The notes: generated from the letters alone by a model not told the origin. DNA of 64,000 nt from Dyadobacter frigoris (GCF_005280585.1 NZ_SZVO01000001.1:797900-861899); one strand, 5' to 3'; positions 37,457 to 46,614 are shown, counted from the first letter of the stretch. Program-made: numbers and translations.

Positions 37457-38005
37457 TGAAATAAGTAACAGCCTGTTTTCTGATTTAAGTTTTTAGTCCT
37501 TTCTAATCGATTCACTTAAATAGCCAAACTATTTAAGTGTAATGTCTAATGTAACCAGCCTTTTGTAAATAACAAAGAAAGATATCCTATGTAATCATAA
37601 CTTATAATTAAGCTTCTGGTAAATATGGATTTAATTTGAACTATTTGAATTATTAATATAATAATTATTTAAATTTAAGTTATTGATGCCTGCTTCGGTT
37701 ACTAATTAATGATTATGTACTTTACCATGTCGACCAATTTAATAGATTAAATAGTCTGTTAAGCTATATTTAAGCTCTCAGCCCTGACAACCCACAACCA
37801 CCAAACTGTTTATTGTTATGAAATCATCAAGTTTTACATCCGTCCCAATTAGTCTTCCCAGTTTTGGTTTTGCTTCTCTGATTAGAAAAAATTTGTGTTA
37901 TAATTGATTCAATCGCTTCCATTTTCTCAAAAAAACAACGCCTTCGTTTTCTGGTTTTAAATCGCGTTTCAATACATTGAATCAGCGTTTTTTGAACCAG
38001 TCTGA
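37457..38005. other. Gene-free divergent regulatory region
   Basis: About 550 bp of A/T-rich sequence between the LacI-type gene and the decayed susC. It contains the palindrome at 37513-37539. Open frames here are short (29-69 codons) and match nothing I recognise. It should hold the promoters of both flanking units. Confidence 0.6.
37513..37539. promoter_or_regulatory. Near-certain operator-type palindrome upstream of the LacI-type gene
   Basis: CACTTAAATAG and CTATTTAAGTG are perfect 11-bp inverted repeats around CCAAA. On the minus strand the centre reads TAGTTTGG, close to a Bacteroidota -7 box, so a bound repressor could block a promoter of the regulator gene itself. It lies 57 bp from that start codon. 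Confidence 0.65.
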
Positions 38006-38880
38006 ATGAGTCAGCATATCCGGGGTTTTCGCACAAACCATCCAGTCAAAGTCAATCCCATATCTGCGGGAATGGGTTTTTCTGTTTGCCTTAATCGTTT
38101 TAAGCTTACAGGCCTCGGCTCAAAATGTTACAGTGAAAGGAACTGTGACATCTACCTCAGAGAAAACTGGTTTACCAGGGGTTAATATTGTCGTAAGAAA
38201 TACGCTCGTTGGTACCTCCACAGACGCCGACGTGAAATTCGAATTGAGCGTTCCAACAGAGGCAATCCTTGTATTTTCCGGGATCGGGTACGTAACTCAG
38301 GAAACCGCTTTGAAGGGAAGAAATATAGTCGATATTCAACTTGCTGCGGATACCAAACAGCTTGATGAAGTTGTGGTTGTTGGTTACGGAACACAAAAAA
38401 GAAACAGTCTGACCAACTCAGTTTCTACCATATCCGGTGAGGATGTCGCGCGCCGACCGGTTTCCAATATTCAGCAATCTTTTCATGGGTTAATGCCTGG
38501 TGTTGCTGTAAATGATCTGGGTGGTGCACCCGGGAAATCGAATACTACAATCCGCGTTCGAGGTATCACTATTTTTAATATAAATGGAAGCAGCACAGGC
38601 GGTTATGATCTTGGTAAAAACGATGCGCTGGTTATCGTTGACGGTATTGAACAGCAATTGAGCAATATCAATCCGGATGATATTGAATCAGTTTCTATTT
38701 TGAAAGACGCTGCATCAACGGCAATTTATGGTTCACGTGCAACCAATGGTGTAGTTTTGATCACGACAAAAAAGCGAAGGGGACAAAAATACAGGTTGAT
38801 TATCACGGATATTATGCGATCCAAAAATCGAACAATGTCCCTAAAATGATGGGATTGGAAGCCTATATGCGCGAATTGGG
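38006..38880 (+). pseudogene. Decayed susC (TonB-dependent transporter) fragment
   Basis: The N-terminal part of a SusC is readable in pieces. An ATG at 38006 opens a frame (MSQHIRGF...HPVKVNP) that must shift by one base near 38058 to continue as YLREWVFLFALIVLSLQASAQ, a signal peptide. The regulatory-like domain and plug then read normally (DEVVVVGYGTQKR, DIESVSILKDAASTAIYG) to VVLITTKK. There an A6 run (38768-38773) has lost one base: the next frame reads GTKIQVDYHGYYAIQKS, as a SusC should. The SusC sequence stops near 38880 and is joined to the middle of a susD. The whole barrel, roughly 2 kb or more, is missing. Confidence 0.9.
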
Positions 38881-39935
38881 ATTTTATTGACAAGGAATTA
38901 ACGGATGCAGCTGTTCTTTTGCCAACAACTTACCCAGCTACGGACAAAGGAAGAGTAACCCAGGGTGCTGCATTAGGTTTAGCTGCAAGAGCAAATTTGT
39001 ACGCTGGCCGTTACCAAAAAGCGGCGGATGCAGCGGATAAAGTGATGAAACTGGGGATTTATGGTTTGTATGAATCTTACGAAAAGTTGTTCACTTACGC
39101 TGCTGAAAACAATAAGGAGGTTTTGTTTGACAGACAATTTATCAAAGACACTTATCCGATTAATGTTTTCTCACTTTTGGCCCCATAAAGCCAGAAAAAC
39201 GGTGGCAGCAGTTATGTACCTACCAAGGCGTTGGTTGATACATACGAAACGCTGGATGGAAAATTAATTACCGATGCTGCCAGCGGATACAATCCTGCGA
39301 CACCTTATGCAAATCGTGATACGCGTTTGAAATATTCTGTTTTTCTGGAAGGTGATATTTTGCCAAGCGGAATTGCATTCAAACCGCAGCCAACAAGCGG
39401 AACTGCGGACGCTGTCGGGAGTACTTACATTGCTTCAACAACTGGTTTTAATATTAAAAAATACATTATTAACGACGATTATGCGAACCCGGTTAACAGC
39501 GGAATTAATATCGTTTTGCTTCGTTAGGCAGAAATTCTCCTGACTTACGCCGAAGCGAAAATTGAAACCGGACAAATCGATGTAAGCGTTCTGACTGCAA
39601 TTAATACGGTAAGAAATGGTAGAACTGACGTAAAACAGCCTTCTGTAACCACGTTGTCACAAACGGAATTGAGAGCAATCGTTCGTCGCGAAAGAACGGT
39701 TGAATTAGCTTTTGAAGGTCAGCATTTGTTTGATATCCGTCGCTGGAAAACGGCGGAAAAAGTAATCCCGGGACCTGTTTATGGCATTACTTACAAAGAT
39801 GCGAGCGGAGCGCTGGTAACAGTTCAGGTTGTTTCGGTTAATAAAGCTTTTGATGTAAGTCGCCATTATTTATGGCCGGTTCCGCAGAAAGAAAGAGATT
39901 TGAATCCATCATTGACACAAAACCCAGGCTGGTAA
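38880..39935 (+). pseudogene. Decayed susD fragment with two in-frame stop codons
   Basis: The C-terminal two-thirds of a SusD continues in one frame from about 38880 (DFIDKELTDAAVLLP, DKGRVTQGAALGLAARANLYAG) to the TAA at 39933-39935. It is interrupted by TAA at 39186-39188 (LLAP*SQKNGG) and TAG at 39525-39527 (LLR*AEILLTYAEAK, where family members have Tyr). The end is intact in sequence (FEGQHLFDIRRW, then NPSLTQNPGW). The N-terminal part and lipobox are gone, removed with the susC barrel. The first sulfatase starts 1 bp after the final stop, so the old operon structure is still visible. Confidence 0.93.
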
Positions 39936-39936
39936 T

Positions 39937-41388
39937 ATGTTAAGTATTAAAAAATTGAAGTTCGTAATCGTATCATGTTTCGTTTTAGGTTTGGCTGTTT
40001 TTATGGCAGCCATGGCTCCGAAACCGGTATCGAAAACACCCAATATTGTTTTATTTTTTATTGATGATATGGGTTATGGTGATTTGTCAGTTACCGGTGC
40101 GCTGGGTTACAAAACACCAAACATTGACAAACTCGCTGCCGAAGGAATGCGTTTCACCAATTTTATGGCAGCGCAAGCCGTTTGTAGTGCCTCACGTGCT
40201 GCTTTATTGACAGGTTGTTATCCAAACCGCGTTGGTGTTGCCGGAGCTTTTGGCCCAAAACAAGGTTTGGGACTTAACCCGAATGAAGAAACCATCGCTG
40301 AATTGTTGAAAGCAAATGGTTACACAACCGGAATTTTCGGTAAGTGGCATTTGGGAAGTGATTCTGTTTTCCTTCCTTTAAAACAAGGTTTTGATGAATA
40401 TTACGGCGTTCCCTATTCGCACGATATGTGGCCGCTCCATCCATGGCAGAAGCAGGCGCAGTATCCGCCGCTTTTCTGGATTGAAGGAAACAAGCAAGTG
40501 AAAGAAATTAAAGACCTGGATGATGCCAGTCTGATTACCGGAACCGTTACGGAACACGCCATTTCTTTCATCAGGAAAAATAAGAAAAAACCATTTTTCC
40601 TGTATGTTCCGGAACCTATGCCGCACGTTCCGTTGGCTGCCAGTGCTAATTTCAAAGGAAAAAGTGAGCGTGGAATTTTCGGGGATGTATTGACAGAACT
40701 GGATTGGTCGGTTGGGCAGATCATGAAAGAATTGAAAGTGCAGGGGCTGGATGATAATACGATTGTGATCTTTACCAGCGACAATGGTCCGTGGCTAAAT
40801 TATGGAGATCATGCCGGTTCGTCAGGCGGATTCCGTGAAGGAAAAGGAACTTCGTTTGAAGGCGGACAGCGTGTTCCTGCAATTATCCGCTGGCCGGGTG
40901 TGGTGCCTTCGGGAAGAGTTTCGAACAAGCTGTTATCAAACATCGATATTTTGCCGACCCTGGTTAAGTTAACCGGTGCAAAATTACCGAAAGAGAAAAT
41001 TGACGGAATTGATTTTGTTGATCTGCTGAAAGGTGATGATACGAAAACGCCACGGGGAAATTTCCTTTACTACTACCGTCAAAATAGTCTGGAAGCGGTG
41101 CGTAAGGATAACTGGAAACTTGTCTTCGCACACCCGGGCCGTACCTATGAGGGTTCGTTACCAGGGAAAGGCGGTCAGCCCGGACCAGCACCTGAAAATC
41201 ATGATTTCCCGGTTGCACTTTATAATCTGGGCCGTGACCCAGGCGAACGTTACGATGTTTATTCTCAAAATCCGGAAATCGTAGCCGAACTTGAAAAAAT
41301 TGCCGACGCTGCAAGGGAAGATTTAGGAGACGATTTGCAGAAGAAAACCGGAAAGAACAGAAGACCGGGAGGTAAAATCACTAAATAA
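39937..41388 (+). CDS. Sulfatase (S1 family), CSASR active-site motif
   Basis: A 483-residue exported sulfatase with an N-terminal hydrophobic signal (about 8-26). The metal-binding FFIDDMGYGD contains Asp43 and Asp44. The formylglycine motif is C83-S-A-S-R followed by AALLTG, the CxAxR variant rather than the commoner CxPSR. Other signatures are FGKWHLG, FLYVPEPMPHVP, VIFTSDNGPW and a GGQRVPAIIRWPG segment. It should hydrolyse a sulfate ester of a glycan; which one cannot be told. It follows the decayed susD by 1 bp and is followed by a strong terminator. Confidence 0.95.
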   Translation: MLSIKKLKFVIVSCFVLGLAVFMAAMAPKPVSKTPNIVLFFIDDMGYGDLSVTGALGYKTPNIDKLAAEGMRFTNFMAAQAVCSASRAALLTGCYPNRVGVAGAFGPKQGLGLNPNEETIAELLKANGYTTGIFGKWHLGSDSVFLPLKQGFDEYYGVPYSHDMWPLHPWQKQAQYPPLFWIEGNKQVKEIKDLDDASLITGTVTEHAISFIRKNKKKPFFLYVPEPMPHVPLAASANFKGKSERGIFGDVLTELDWSVGQIMKELKVQGLDDNTIVIFTSDNGPWLNYGDHAGSSGGFREGKGTSFEGGQRVPAIIRWPGVVPSGRVSNKLLSNIDILPTLVKLTGAKLPKEKIDGIDFVDLLKGDDTKTPRGNFLYYYRQNSLEAVRKDNWKLVFAHPGRTYEGSLPGKGGQPGPAPENHDFPVALYNLGRDPGERYDVYSQNPEIVAELEKIADAAREDLGDDLQKKTGKNRRPGGKITK

Positions 41389-41429
41389 TTTAGCTGAGAT
41401 CATAAAGTTATGAAGCCGGATTAATAAGA

Positions 41430-41476
41430 AAAAGCAAAAGAAGTCAAGTGCTGAATACTTGGCTTCTTTTGCTTTT
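41430..41476. terminator. Terminator-like long hairpin between sulfatases 1 and 2
   Basis: Arms of about 20 bp, AAAAGCAAAAGAAGTCAAGT and ACTTGGCTTCTTTTGCTTTT, pair with a single G-T wobble around a seven-base loop. The T-rich right arm makes it a good terminator for the first sulfatase transcript. Confidence 0.82.
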
Positions 41477-41516
41477 CCGGAATGCCAGGAAATTGAAATC
41501 TTAAATAAAATAGATT

Positions 41517-43004
41517 ATGAGACTTTACAGATTACTCATTTGCATTTTATTCCTTGCAACGCAACCGCTTTTCACGGCAAAATCTTTCGCCCAAAAACAA
41601 ACCCGGAAACCCAATATCATTTACATCTATGCCGATGATTTAGGTTATGGTGAACTTGGGAGTTACGGCCAGAAAAAGATAAAAACGCCAAATCTGGATA
41701 AGCTTGCCAAAGAAGGAATCCGTTTTACAAAACATTATACAAGCACTCCTGTTTGTGCTCCGGCGCGATGTATGCTGCTGACAGGTCGTCATGGCGGACA
41801 TTCTTTTATCCGTGGGAATTATGAAATGGGAGGTTTTGCGGATGATAAAGAGGGCGGACAAATGCCGCTTCCCGAAGGAACACTAACCATCGCCAAAGTT
41901 TTGAAAAACGCAGGTTATGTAACGGGTGCTTTTGGGAAATGGGGTTTAGGGATGAACAACACAACCGGCGATCCGAACAAGCAAGGATTCGATTATTTCT
42001 ACGGATATCTTGATCAGAAACAGGCTCACAACTATTATCCAACGCATTTATGGGAAAATGGTAAATGGGACAAACTGAATAATCCGGTCATTGATGTGCA
42101 CAGAAAGTTAGCTCCGGATGCTCCTGATAGTGCTTTTAATTATTTCAAAGGGAAAGATTATGCGATTGATAAAATCGGGGATAAGGCGCAAAAATTTATC
42201 AGCGACCATCAGAAAGAATCCTTTTTCTTATACCTGCCGATGACCATTCCGCACGTCTCTTTACAAGTTCCGGATGAGGCGGTAAAGGAATATATCGGCC
42301 AGTTTGAAGAGAAACCTTATTACGGAGATAAGAATTATGCCTCCACAAAATATCCGCGCTCGACTTATGCTGCGATGATCACCTATCTGGATAAACAGGT
42401 TGGGGAAATTATGGAGCAGGTGAAAGCGCTTGGACTTGACGACAATACGATCATTATGTTTTCCAGCGATAACGGTACTACGTTCAATGGAGGGACGGAC
42501 GCGAATTTTTTCAACAGCGTAGCAGGTTTGCGAGGAATGAAAATGGATATTTATGAAGGCGGAATCCGTGAGCCATTTATTGCAAGATGGCCAGGAAAAA
42601 TTGCTGCTGGGATTACTACGGATTTCGTTTCTGTTCAATATGATATGTTTGCTACTTTCTCAGATATTGCCGGAATCTCCGCGCCTCCTTCGGATGGAAT
42701 TTCTTTATTACCGGTTTTGACGGGTAAAGGAAAACCGAAAACCCGCGAATATCTTTATTTTGAATTTGGTGAAAAATCGGGTGAAATAGCCATTCGCTTT
42801 GCTGATTTCAAAGCCGTGAAAAGTGGTGTGCGTAAAAATAAAAATGCCGCCTGGGAATTGTATGATATGCGTTCTGATGAAAAGGAAACGACAGATATTG
42901 CCTTAAAACATCCGGAGATTATTTCAAAACTGGATGTGATCGTCAAGAAGGAACATTTAAATGCGACTGTTAAGGAGTGGGAATTTATTGATCCCAAATT
43001 CTAA
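41517..43004 (+). CDS. Sulfatase (S1 family), CAPAR active-site motif
   Basis: A 495-residue exported arylsulfatase-type enzyme. A signal peptide occupies residues 1-26 (ends SFAQ). The metal motif is IYADDLGYGELG (Asp40, Asp41). The formylglycine cysteine is C80 in CAPAR followed by CMLLTG. Further motifs are GAFGKWGLG, FFLYLPMTIPHVSL, IIMFSSDNGT and YEGGIREPFIARWPG. It is closer in layout to sulfatase 3 than to sulfatase 1. An inverted-repeat element begins 6 bp after its stop. Confidence 0.95.
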   Translation: MRLYRLLICILFLATQPLFTAKSFAQKQTRKPNIIYIYADDLGYGELGSYGQKKIKTPNLDKLAKEGIRFTKHYTSTPVCAPARCMLLTGRHGGHSFIRGNYEMGGFADDKEGGQMPLPEGTLTIAKVLKNAGYVTGAFGKWGLGMNNTTGDPNKQGFDYFYGYLDQKQAHNYYPTHLWENGKWDKLNNPVIDVHRKLAPDAPDSAFNYFKGKDYAIDKIGDKAQKFISDHQKESFFLYLPMTIPHVSLQVPDEAVKEYIGQFEEKPYYGDKNYASTKYPRSTYAAMITYLDKQVGEIMEQVKALGLDDNTIIMFSSDNGTTFNGGTDANFFNSVAGLRGMKMDIYEGGIREPFIARWPGKIAAGITTDFVSVQYDMFATFSDIAGISAPPSDGISLLPVLTGKGKPKTREYLYFEFGEKSGEIAIRFADFKAVKSGVRKNKNAAWELYDMRSDEKETTDIALKHPEIISKLDVIVKKEHLNATVKEWEFIDPKF

Positions 43005-43010
43005 CTTATC

Positions 43011-43100
43011 TTAACCGCAATAGGCGCTATGGGTTTCGCAATGGACGCAATGGTTTCATCTTGCGTCCATTGCGAATTCTACTGCGTCTATTGCGGTTAA
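43011..43100. repeat. Inverted-repeat element D, GCAATRG type
   Basis: Arms of about 40 bp (43011-43053 and 43061-43100) are near-complementary. Both have TTAACCGCAATAG at the outer end and CGCAATGGACGCAA at the inner end. The arms are built from tandem CGCAATGGA-like units. It begins 6 bp after the stop of sulfatase 2. Confidence 0.85.
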
Positions 43101-43256
43101 AGAAAGCCACATTTTATAAAATAATTTCTCAAAACCACTTGTTAGTATCAAAACAAAACCCTTACTTTGTCTATCAAATAAGTAGAGTATCTGAAATGGT
43201 TAGATATATCTCTGCACAACAAATCACGATAAACTTTTTTGATTGAAACAATATAT

Positions 43257-43360
43257 CCACTCCTGATACCCAAGAGACAGCACAAACCGGACATGCCGGA
43301 TTTTCGGTGGTTGTCAATTCATGCTTGCCCGGCTGGGCTGTCGCGGGGTATCAGGAGTGG
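43257..43360. other. 104-bp structured element upstream of sulfatase 3
   Basis: A perfect 15-bp outer stem (CCACTCCTGATACCC with GGGTATCAGGAGTGG) is followed inward by GACAGC/GCTGTC and then GCCGG/CCGGC around a loop of about 30 bases. TGAATTTTTT follows the right arm, so read from the plus strand it would work as a terminator or attenuator. It does not match a riboswitch class I recognise. It is 111 bp before the sulfatase 3 start. A small mobile element with terminal inverted repeats is the main alternative. No other gene-like sequence was seen in 43101-43470. Confidence 0.6.
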
Positions 43361-43470
43361 TGAATTTTTTGCAGCCTGTCAAATTAACTTCGTCACTTTC
43401 TTTCCATACAGAACGGATTTTTGTTTCTGTAAAGTCTGCAATATAACATGGTTGAATAAATTAAAATTTC

Positions 43471-44913
43471 ATGACAAAGAAATACTTTTGGCTTTTCTTA
43501 TTTCTCACCGGACTTTTTCAAGCCACTCTATCTTTCGCTCAAAATACAAAACGGCCTAATATTATCTTCATTCTGGCCGATGATCTGGGTTATGGCGATG
43601 TTGGTTTCAACGGGCAAAAGTTAATTCACACACCCAATATTGACCGTCTCGCCAGGGAAGGCGTTCAGTTTTCCCAGTTTTATGCCGGAACTTCCGTTTG
43701 TGCGCCGTCACGTTCGTCACTTATGAGCGGCAAGCATACAGGACATACTTATATCAGAGGTAACAAAGGTGTAGATCCGGAAGGGCAGGAGCCTATCGCA
43801 GATTCAGTTGTGACGATTGCCGAAATTTTGAAAAAAGCAGGGTACGCAACCGGTGCTTTTGGGAAATGGGGTTTAGGTCCGGTTGGTTCTTACGGCGATC
43901 CGAACAAACAAGGTTTTGATCAGTTTTACGGTTACAATTGTCAAAGTCTGGCACATCGCTACTATCCGGATCATCTTTGGGAAAACCAGAAGAAAGTTGT
44001 TTTGGAAGCCAATCAGGACTTGCTTTATAATAAGGAATACGCACCGGATCTGATCCAGAAAAAGGCACTGGAATTTGTGGATTCGAAAGATGGAAAACAG
44101 CCATTCTTTTTATTCTTACCTTATATTTTGCCACATGCAGAATTGATCGTTCCTGAGGACAGTATCTTTCAATACTATAAAGGAAAGTTTGAAGAACAGC
44201 CTTACAAAGGAGCCGATTATGGTCCAAATGCAACCAATGGAGGTTATGCGTCCCAGCAATATCCGCACGCTGCTTTTGCCGCTATGGTTACCCGGCTGGA
44301 TTTATATGTAGGCCAGATTTTGGATAAATTAAAAGAAAAAGGTCTTGATAAAAATACACTGGTGATTTTTACAAGTGATAATGGTCCGCATATTGAAGGT
44401 GGCGCCGATCCTGTATTTTTTCACAGCAGCGCCGGTTTCAAAGGGGTAAAGCGTGATTTATACGAAGGAGGGATTCGTGAGCCTTTTGCAGCACGTTGGC
44501 CGGGCGTTATCAAACCCGGAACTAAAAATGATTACATCGGCGCTTTCTGGGATATCCTTCCTACATTCGCAGAGCTGGCAGGAGCAAAACCTTCAACAAA
44601 AACCGATGGCATTTCCTTTGTTCCGTCCATTACCGGAAAGAATGTCCAGAAAAAACATGATTATCTGTACTGGGAATTTCACGAACAAGGCGGGCGTCAG
44701 GCTGTGCGCCAAGGAAAATGGAAAGGTGTCAGATTGAAAGCGGCAGGTCATCCTAATGCGTCTGTTGAGCTTTATGATTTATCCAAAGACGTCGGTGAGC
44801 ACATTAATATTGCCGATAAATTCCCTGCAAAAGCAAAAGAACTTGGACAAATTATGAACAGGTCGCACGTTGAATCTGCAATTTTTCCATTTGTAAGTCA
44901 GGCCGGGAAATAG
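43471..44913 (+). CDS. Arylsulfatase (S1 family), CAPSR active-site motif
   Basis: A 480-residue exported sulfatase. A signal peptide occupies residues 1-24 (ends SFAQ). The metal motif is ILADDLGYGDVG (Asp37, Asp38). The formylglycine cysteine is C77 in CAPSR followed by SSLMSGKHTGHTYIRGN. Other motifs are GAFGKWGLG, FFLFLPYILPHAEL, VIFTSDNGPH and YEGGIREPFAARWPG. Sulfatase 4 starts only 33 bp after it, so these two are probably one transcript. An earlier ATG-less extension exists upstream but lacks a signal. Confidence 0.95.
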   Translation: MTKKYFWLFLFLTGLFQATLSFAQNTKRPNIIFILADDLGYGDVGFNGQKLIHTPNIDRLAREGVQFSQFYAGTSVCAPSRSSLMSGKHTGHTYIRGNKGVDPEGQEPIADSVVTIAEILKKAGYATGAFGKWGLGPVGSYGDPNKQGFDQFYGYNCQSLAHRYYPDHLWENQKKVVLEANQDLLYNKEYAPDLIQKKALEFVDSKDGKQPFFLFLPYILPHAELIVPEDSIFQYYKGKFEEQPYKGADYGPNATNGGYASQQYPHAAFAAMVTRLDLYVGQILDKLKEKGLDKNTLVIFTSDNGPHIEGGADPVFFHSSAGFKGVKRDLYEGGIREPFAARWPGVIKPGTKNDYIGAFWDILPTFAELAGAKPSTKTDGISFVPSITGKNVQKKHDYLYWEFHEQGGRQAVRQGKWKGVRLKAAGHPNASVELYDLSKDVGEHINIADKFPAKAKELGQIMNRSHVESAIFPFVSQAGK

Positions 44914-44946
44914 CAAATTGCTTTTTGAAATGAAATATTCCTGAAC

Positions 44947-46530
44947 ATGATGGATAACCTGAGAAATAAATACTGGCCTCAAAAGTCATATCAATATTTA
45001 AAAACTTTCCCGATGCTGGCAATTTTGCTGATTTCGGGATTTTTTTCATTTGGACAAAATAAAAAAACGCAGCCAAACATTATCGTGTTTCTTGTGGATG
45101 ATATGGGTTGGCAGGATACTTCGGTTCCTTTCTGGACAAAAGTTACCGATTTCAATAAACGTTACCATACTCCTAATATGGAACGGTTGGCCAGGGAAGG
45201 AATGAAGTTTACGAATGCTTATGCGATGCCGGTTTGCACACCTTCGCGCGTGAGCCTGATGACGGGTGTAAATGCTGCGCACCACCGCGTAACACATTGG
45301 ACTTCGCCTGACAAAGACAAGAATACTGATTTTGCTGATTCCACGCTTAATTCGGTAGACTGGAATATCAATGGATTTAGTCCTGTTGCCGGCATTCCGC
45401 ATACTTTTTATGGAACGCCTTTACCGGCCATTTTGAATCAGGCGGGTTATTATACAATCCACAGTGGAAAAGCACATTTTGGATCAGCGGGAACGCCAGG
45501 TTCTGATCCGAAAAATCTGGGTTTTCAGGTCAATATCGCCGGCAATGAAATTGGTCATCCGGCCAGTTATCTGGGAGAGAAAAACTATGACAATGCCAAA
45601 AATGGAAAACCAAGCCGGAATGCGGTTCCTGGTTTGGAAGCATATCATGGTACCGATGTTTTCCTAAGTGATGCGATCACGACCGAAGCTTTGAAGGCTT
45701 TGGAAAAACCGGTGAATGATAAGAAGCCATTTTTTCTTTATCTGGCTCAGTATGCCGTTCATGTGCCTCTGGATGCTGATAAACGTTTTATGTCAAAATA
45801 TTTGAAAGCAGGTCTTGATAGTACGGAGGCAAAATATGCTGCGCTGATCGAAGGAATGGACAAAAGTTTGGGCGATGTGCTTAATTTTTTGGATGACCGG
45901 AAAATTGCGGATAATACCGTAATCCTTTTTATGTCGGATAATGGCGGGTTAAGTCTGACGCCTCAGCGCGGAGGAAATGCCTGGACGCATAATCTGCCGC
46001 TGAAAGGGGGAAAAGGATCTGTTTACGAAGGAGGAATTCGGGAGCCGATGCTGATACGCTGGCCGGGTGTTGTTAAGCCCAAATCGGTAGCGGATCAATA
46101 TGTAATCGTTGAAGATTTCTTTCCGACGATTCTCGAAATTGCAGGCGTGAAAAATCAGAAGATTATTCAGCAAATAGACGGGAAAAGTTTTCTCCCCATA
46201 TTAAAAAATCCGTCTTTTAAAGATGAAAACAGAGAACTGGTCTGGCATCATCCAAACCGCTGGATTCCAGCCGAAGGGCCAAAAATTCATTTTTCCAGCG
46301 CATTTAGAAAAGGAGATTGGAAGCTGATTTATGATTACCGGAAAGGAAAACTGGAACTCTACAATCTTAAAAACGATATAGGCGAACAAAACGATCTGGC
46401 TTTGACAAATCCGCAAAAAGTGAAAGAGCTGGCTTTGCTTTTTACCAAACAATTGAAAAAATGGGATGCGCAATGGCCGACTTATAAGCAAAACAGAAAA
46501 GTTGTTCCGTGGCCTGATGAGGTTAATTAG
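44947..46530 (+). CDS. Sulfatase (S1 family), CTPSR active-site motif
   Basis: A 527-residue sulfatase, the longest of the four. The N-terminus has a hydrophobic signal at about 22-37 (ends SFGQ). The metal motif is FLVDDMGWQDTS (Asp51, Asp52). The formylglycine cysteine is C97 in CTPSR followed by VSLMTG. An extra loop after it (HHRVTHWTSPDKD) and a C-terminal segment LVWHHPNRWIPAEGPKIHFSS distinguish it from the others. YEGGIREPMLIRWPG is conserved. An inverted-repeat element starts 3 bp after the stop. Confidence 0.95.
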   Translation: MMDNLRNKYWPQKSYQYLKTFPMLAILLISGFFSFGQNKKTQPNIIVFLVDDMGWQDTSVPFWTKVTDFNKRYHTPNMERLAREGMKFTNAYAMPVCTPSRVSLMTGVNAAHHRVTHWTSPDKDKNTDFADSTLNSVDWNINGFSPVAGIPHTFYGTPLPAILNQAGYYTIHSGKAHFGSAGTPGSDPKNLGFQVNIAGNEIGHPASYLGEKNYDNAKNGKPSRNAVPGLEAYHGTDVFLSDAITTEALKALEKPVNDKKPFFLYLAQYAVHVPLDADKRFMSKYLKAGLDSTEAKYAALIEGMDKSLGDVLNFLDDRKIADNTVILFMSDNGGLSLTPQRGGNAWTHNLPLKGGKGSVYEGGIREPMLIRWPGVVKPKSVADQYVIVEDFFPTILEIAGVKNQKIIQQIDGKSFLPILKNPSFKDENRELVWHHPNRWIPAEGPKIHFSSAFRKGDWKLIYDYRKGKLELYNLKNDIGEQNDLALTNPQKVKELALLFTKQLKKWDAQWPTYKQNRKVVPWPDEVN

Positions 46531-46532
46531 GA

Positions 46533-46614
46533 ACACGGGGAACCACAGAGAAAAAAAGAGATTCACAGAGAATAGTCTCTGTGTACCTCTTTTTTTCTCA
46601 GCGTAACTCTGTGT
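46533..46614. repeat. Inverted-repeat element E, CACAGAGA type
   Basis: Arms of 39 bp (46533-46571 and 46576-46614) are near-complementary with a four-base loop. Both share GAGAAAAAAAGAG and CACAGAGA. It starts 3 bp after the stop of sulfatase 4 and ends 29 bp before the next gene. Confidence 0.88.

Noticed and set aside
37827..38036. A 69-codon minus-strand frame in the divergent region
   Set aside because: Basic, Cys-containing sequence with no recognised motif; it overlaps the old susC 5' end and its length is what chance frames give.
38133..38849. A complete short TonB-plug protein of 238 residues
   Set aside because: It is the middle of the broken susC. The true signal peptide lies upstream in frame without a start codon, and the C-terminal residues are the product of the A6 frameshift.
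39654..39935. An independent 93-residue SusD C-terminal gene
   Set aside because: It continues in the same frame from the upstream SusD pieces across two stop codons, so it is part of one pseudogene.
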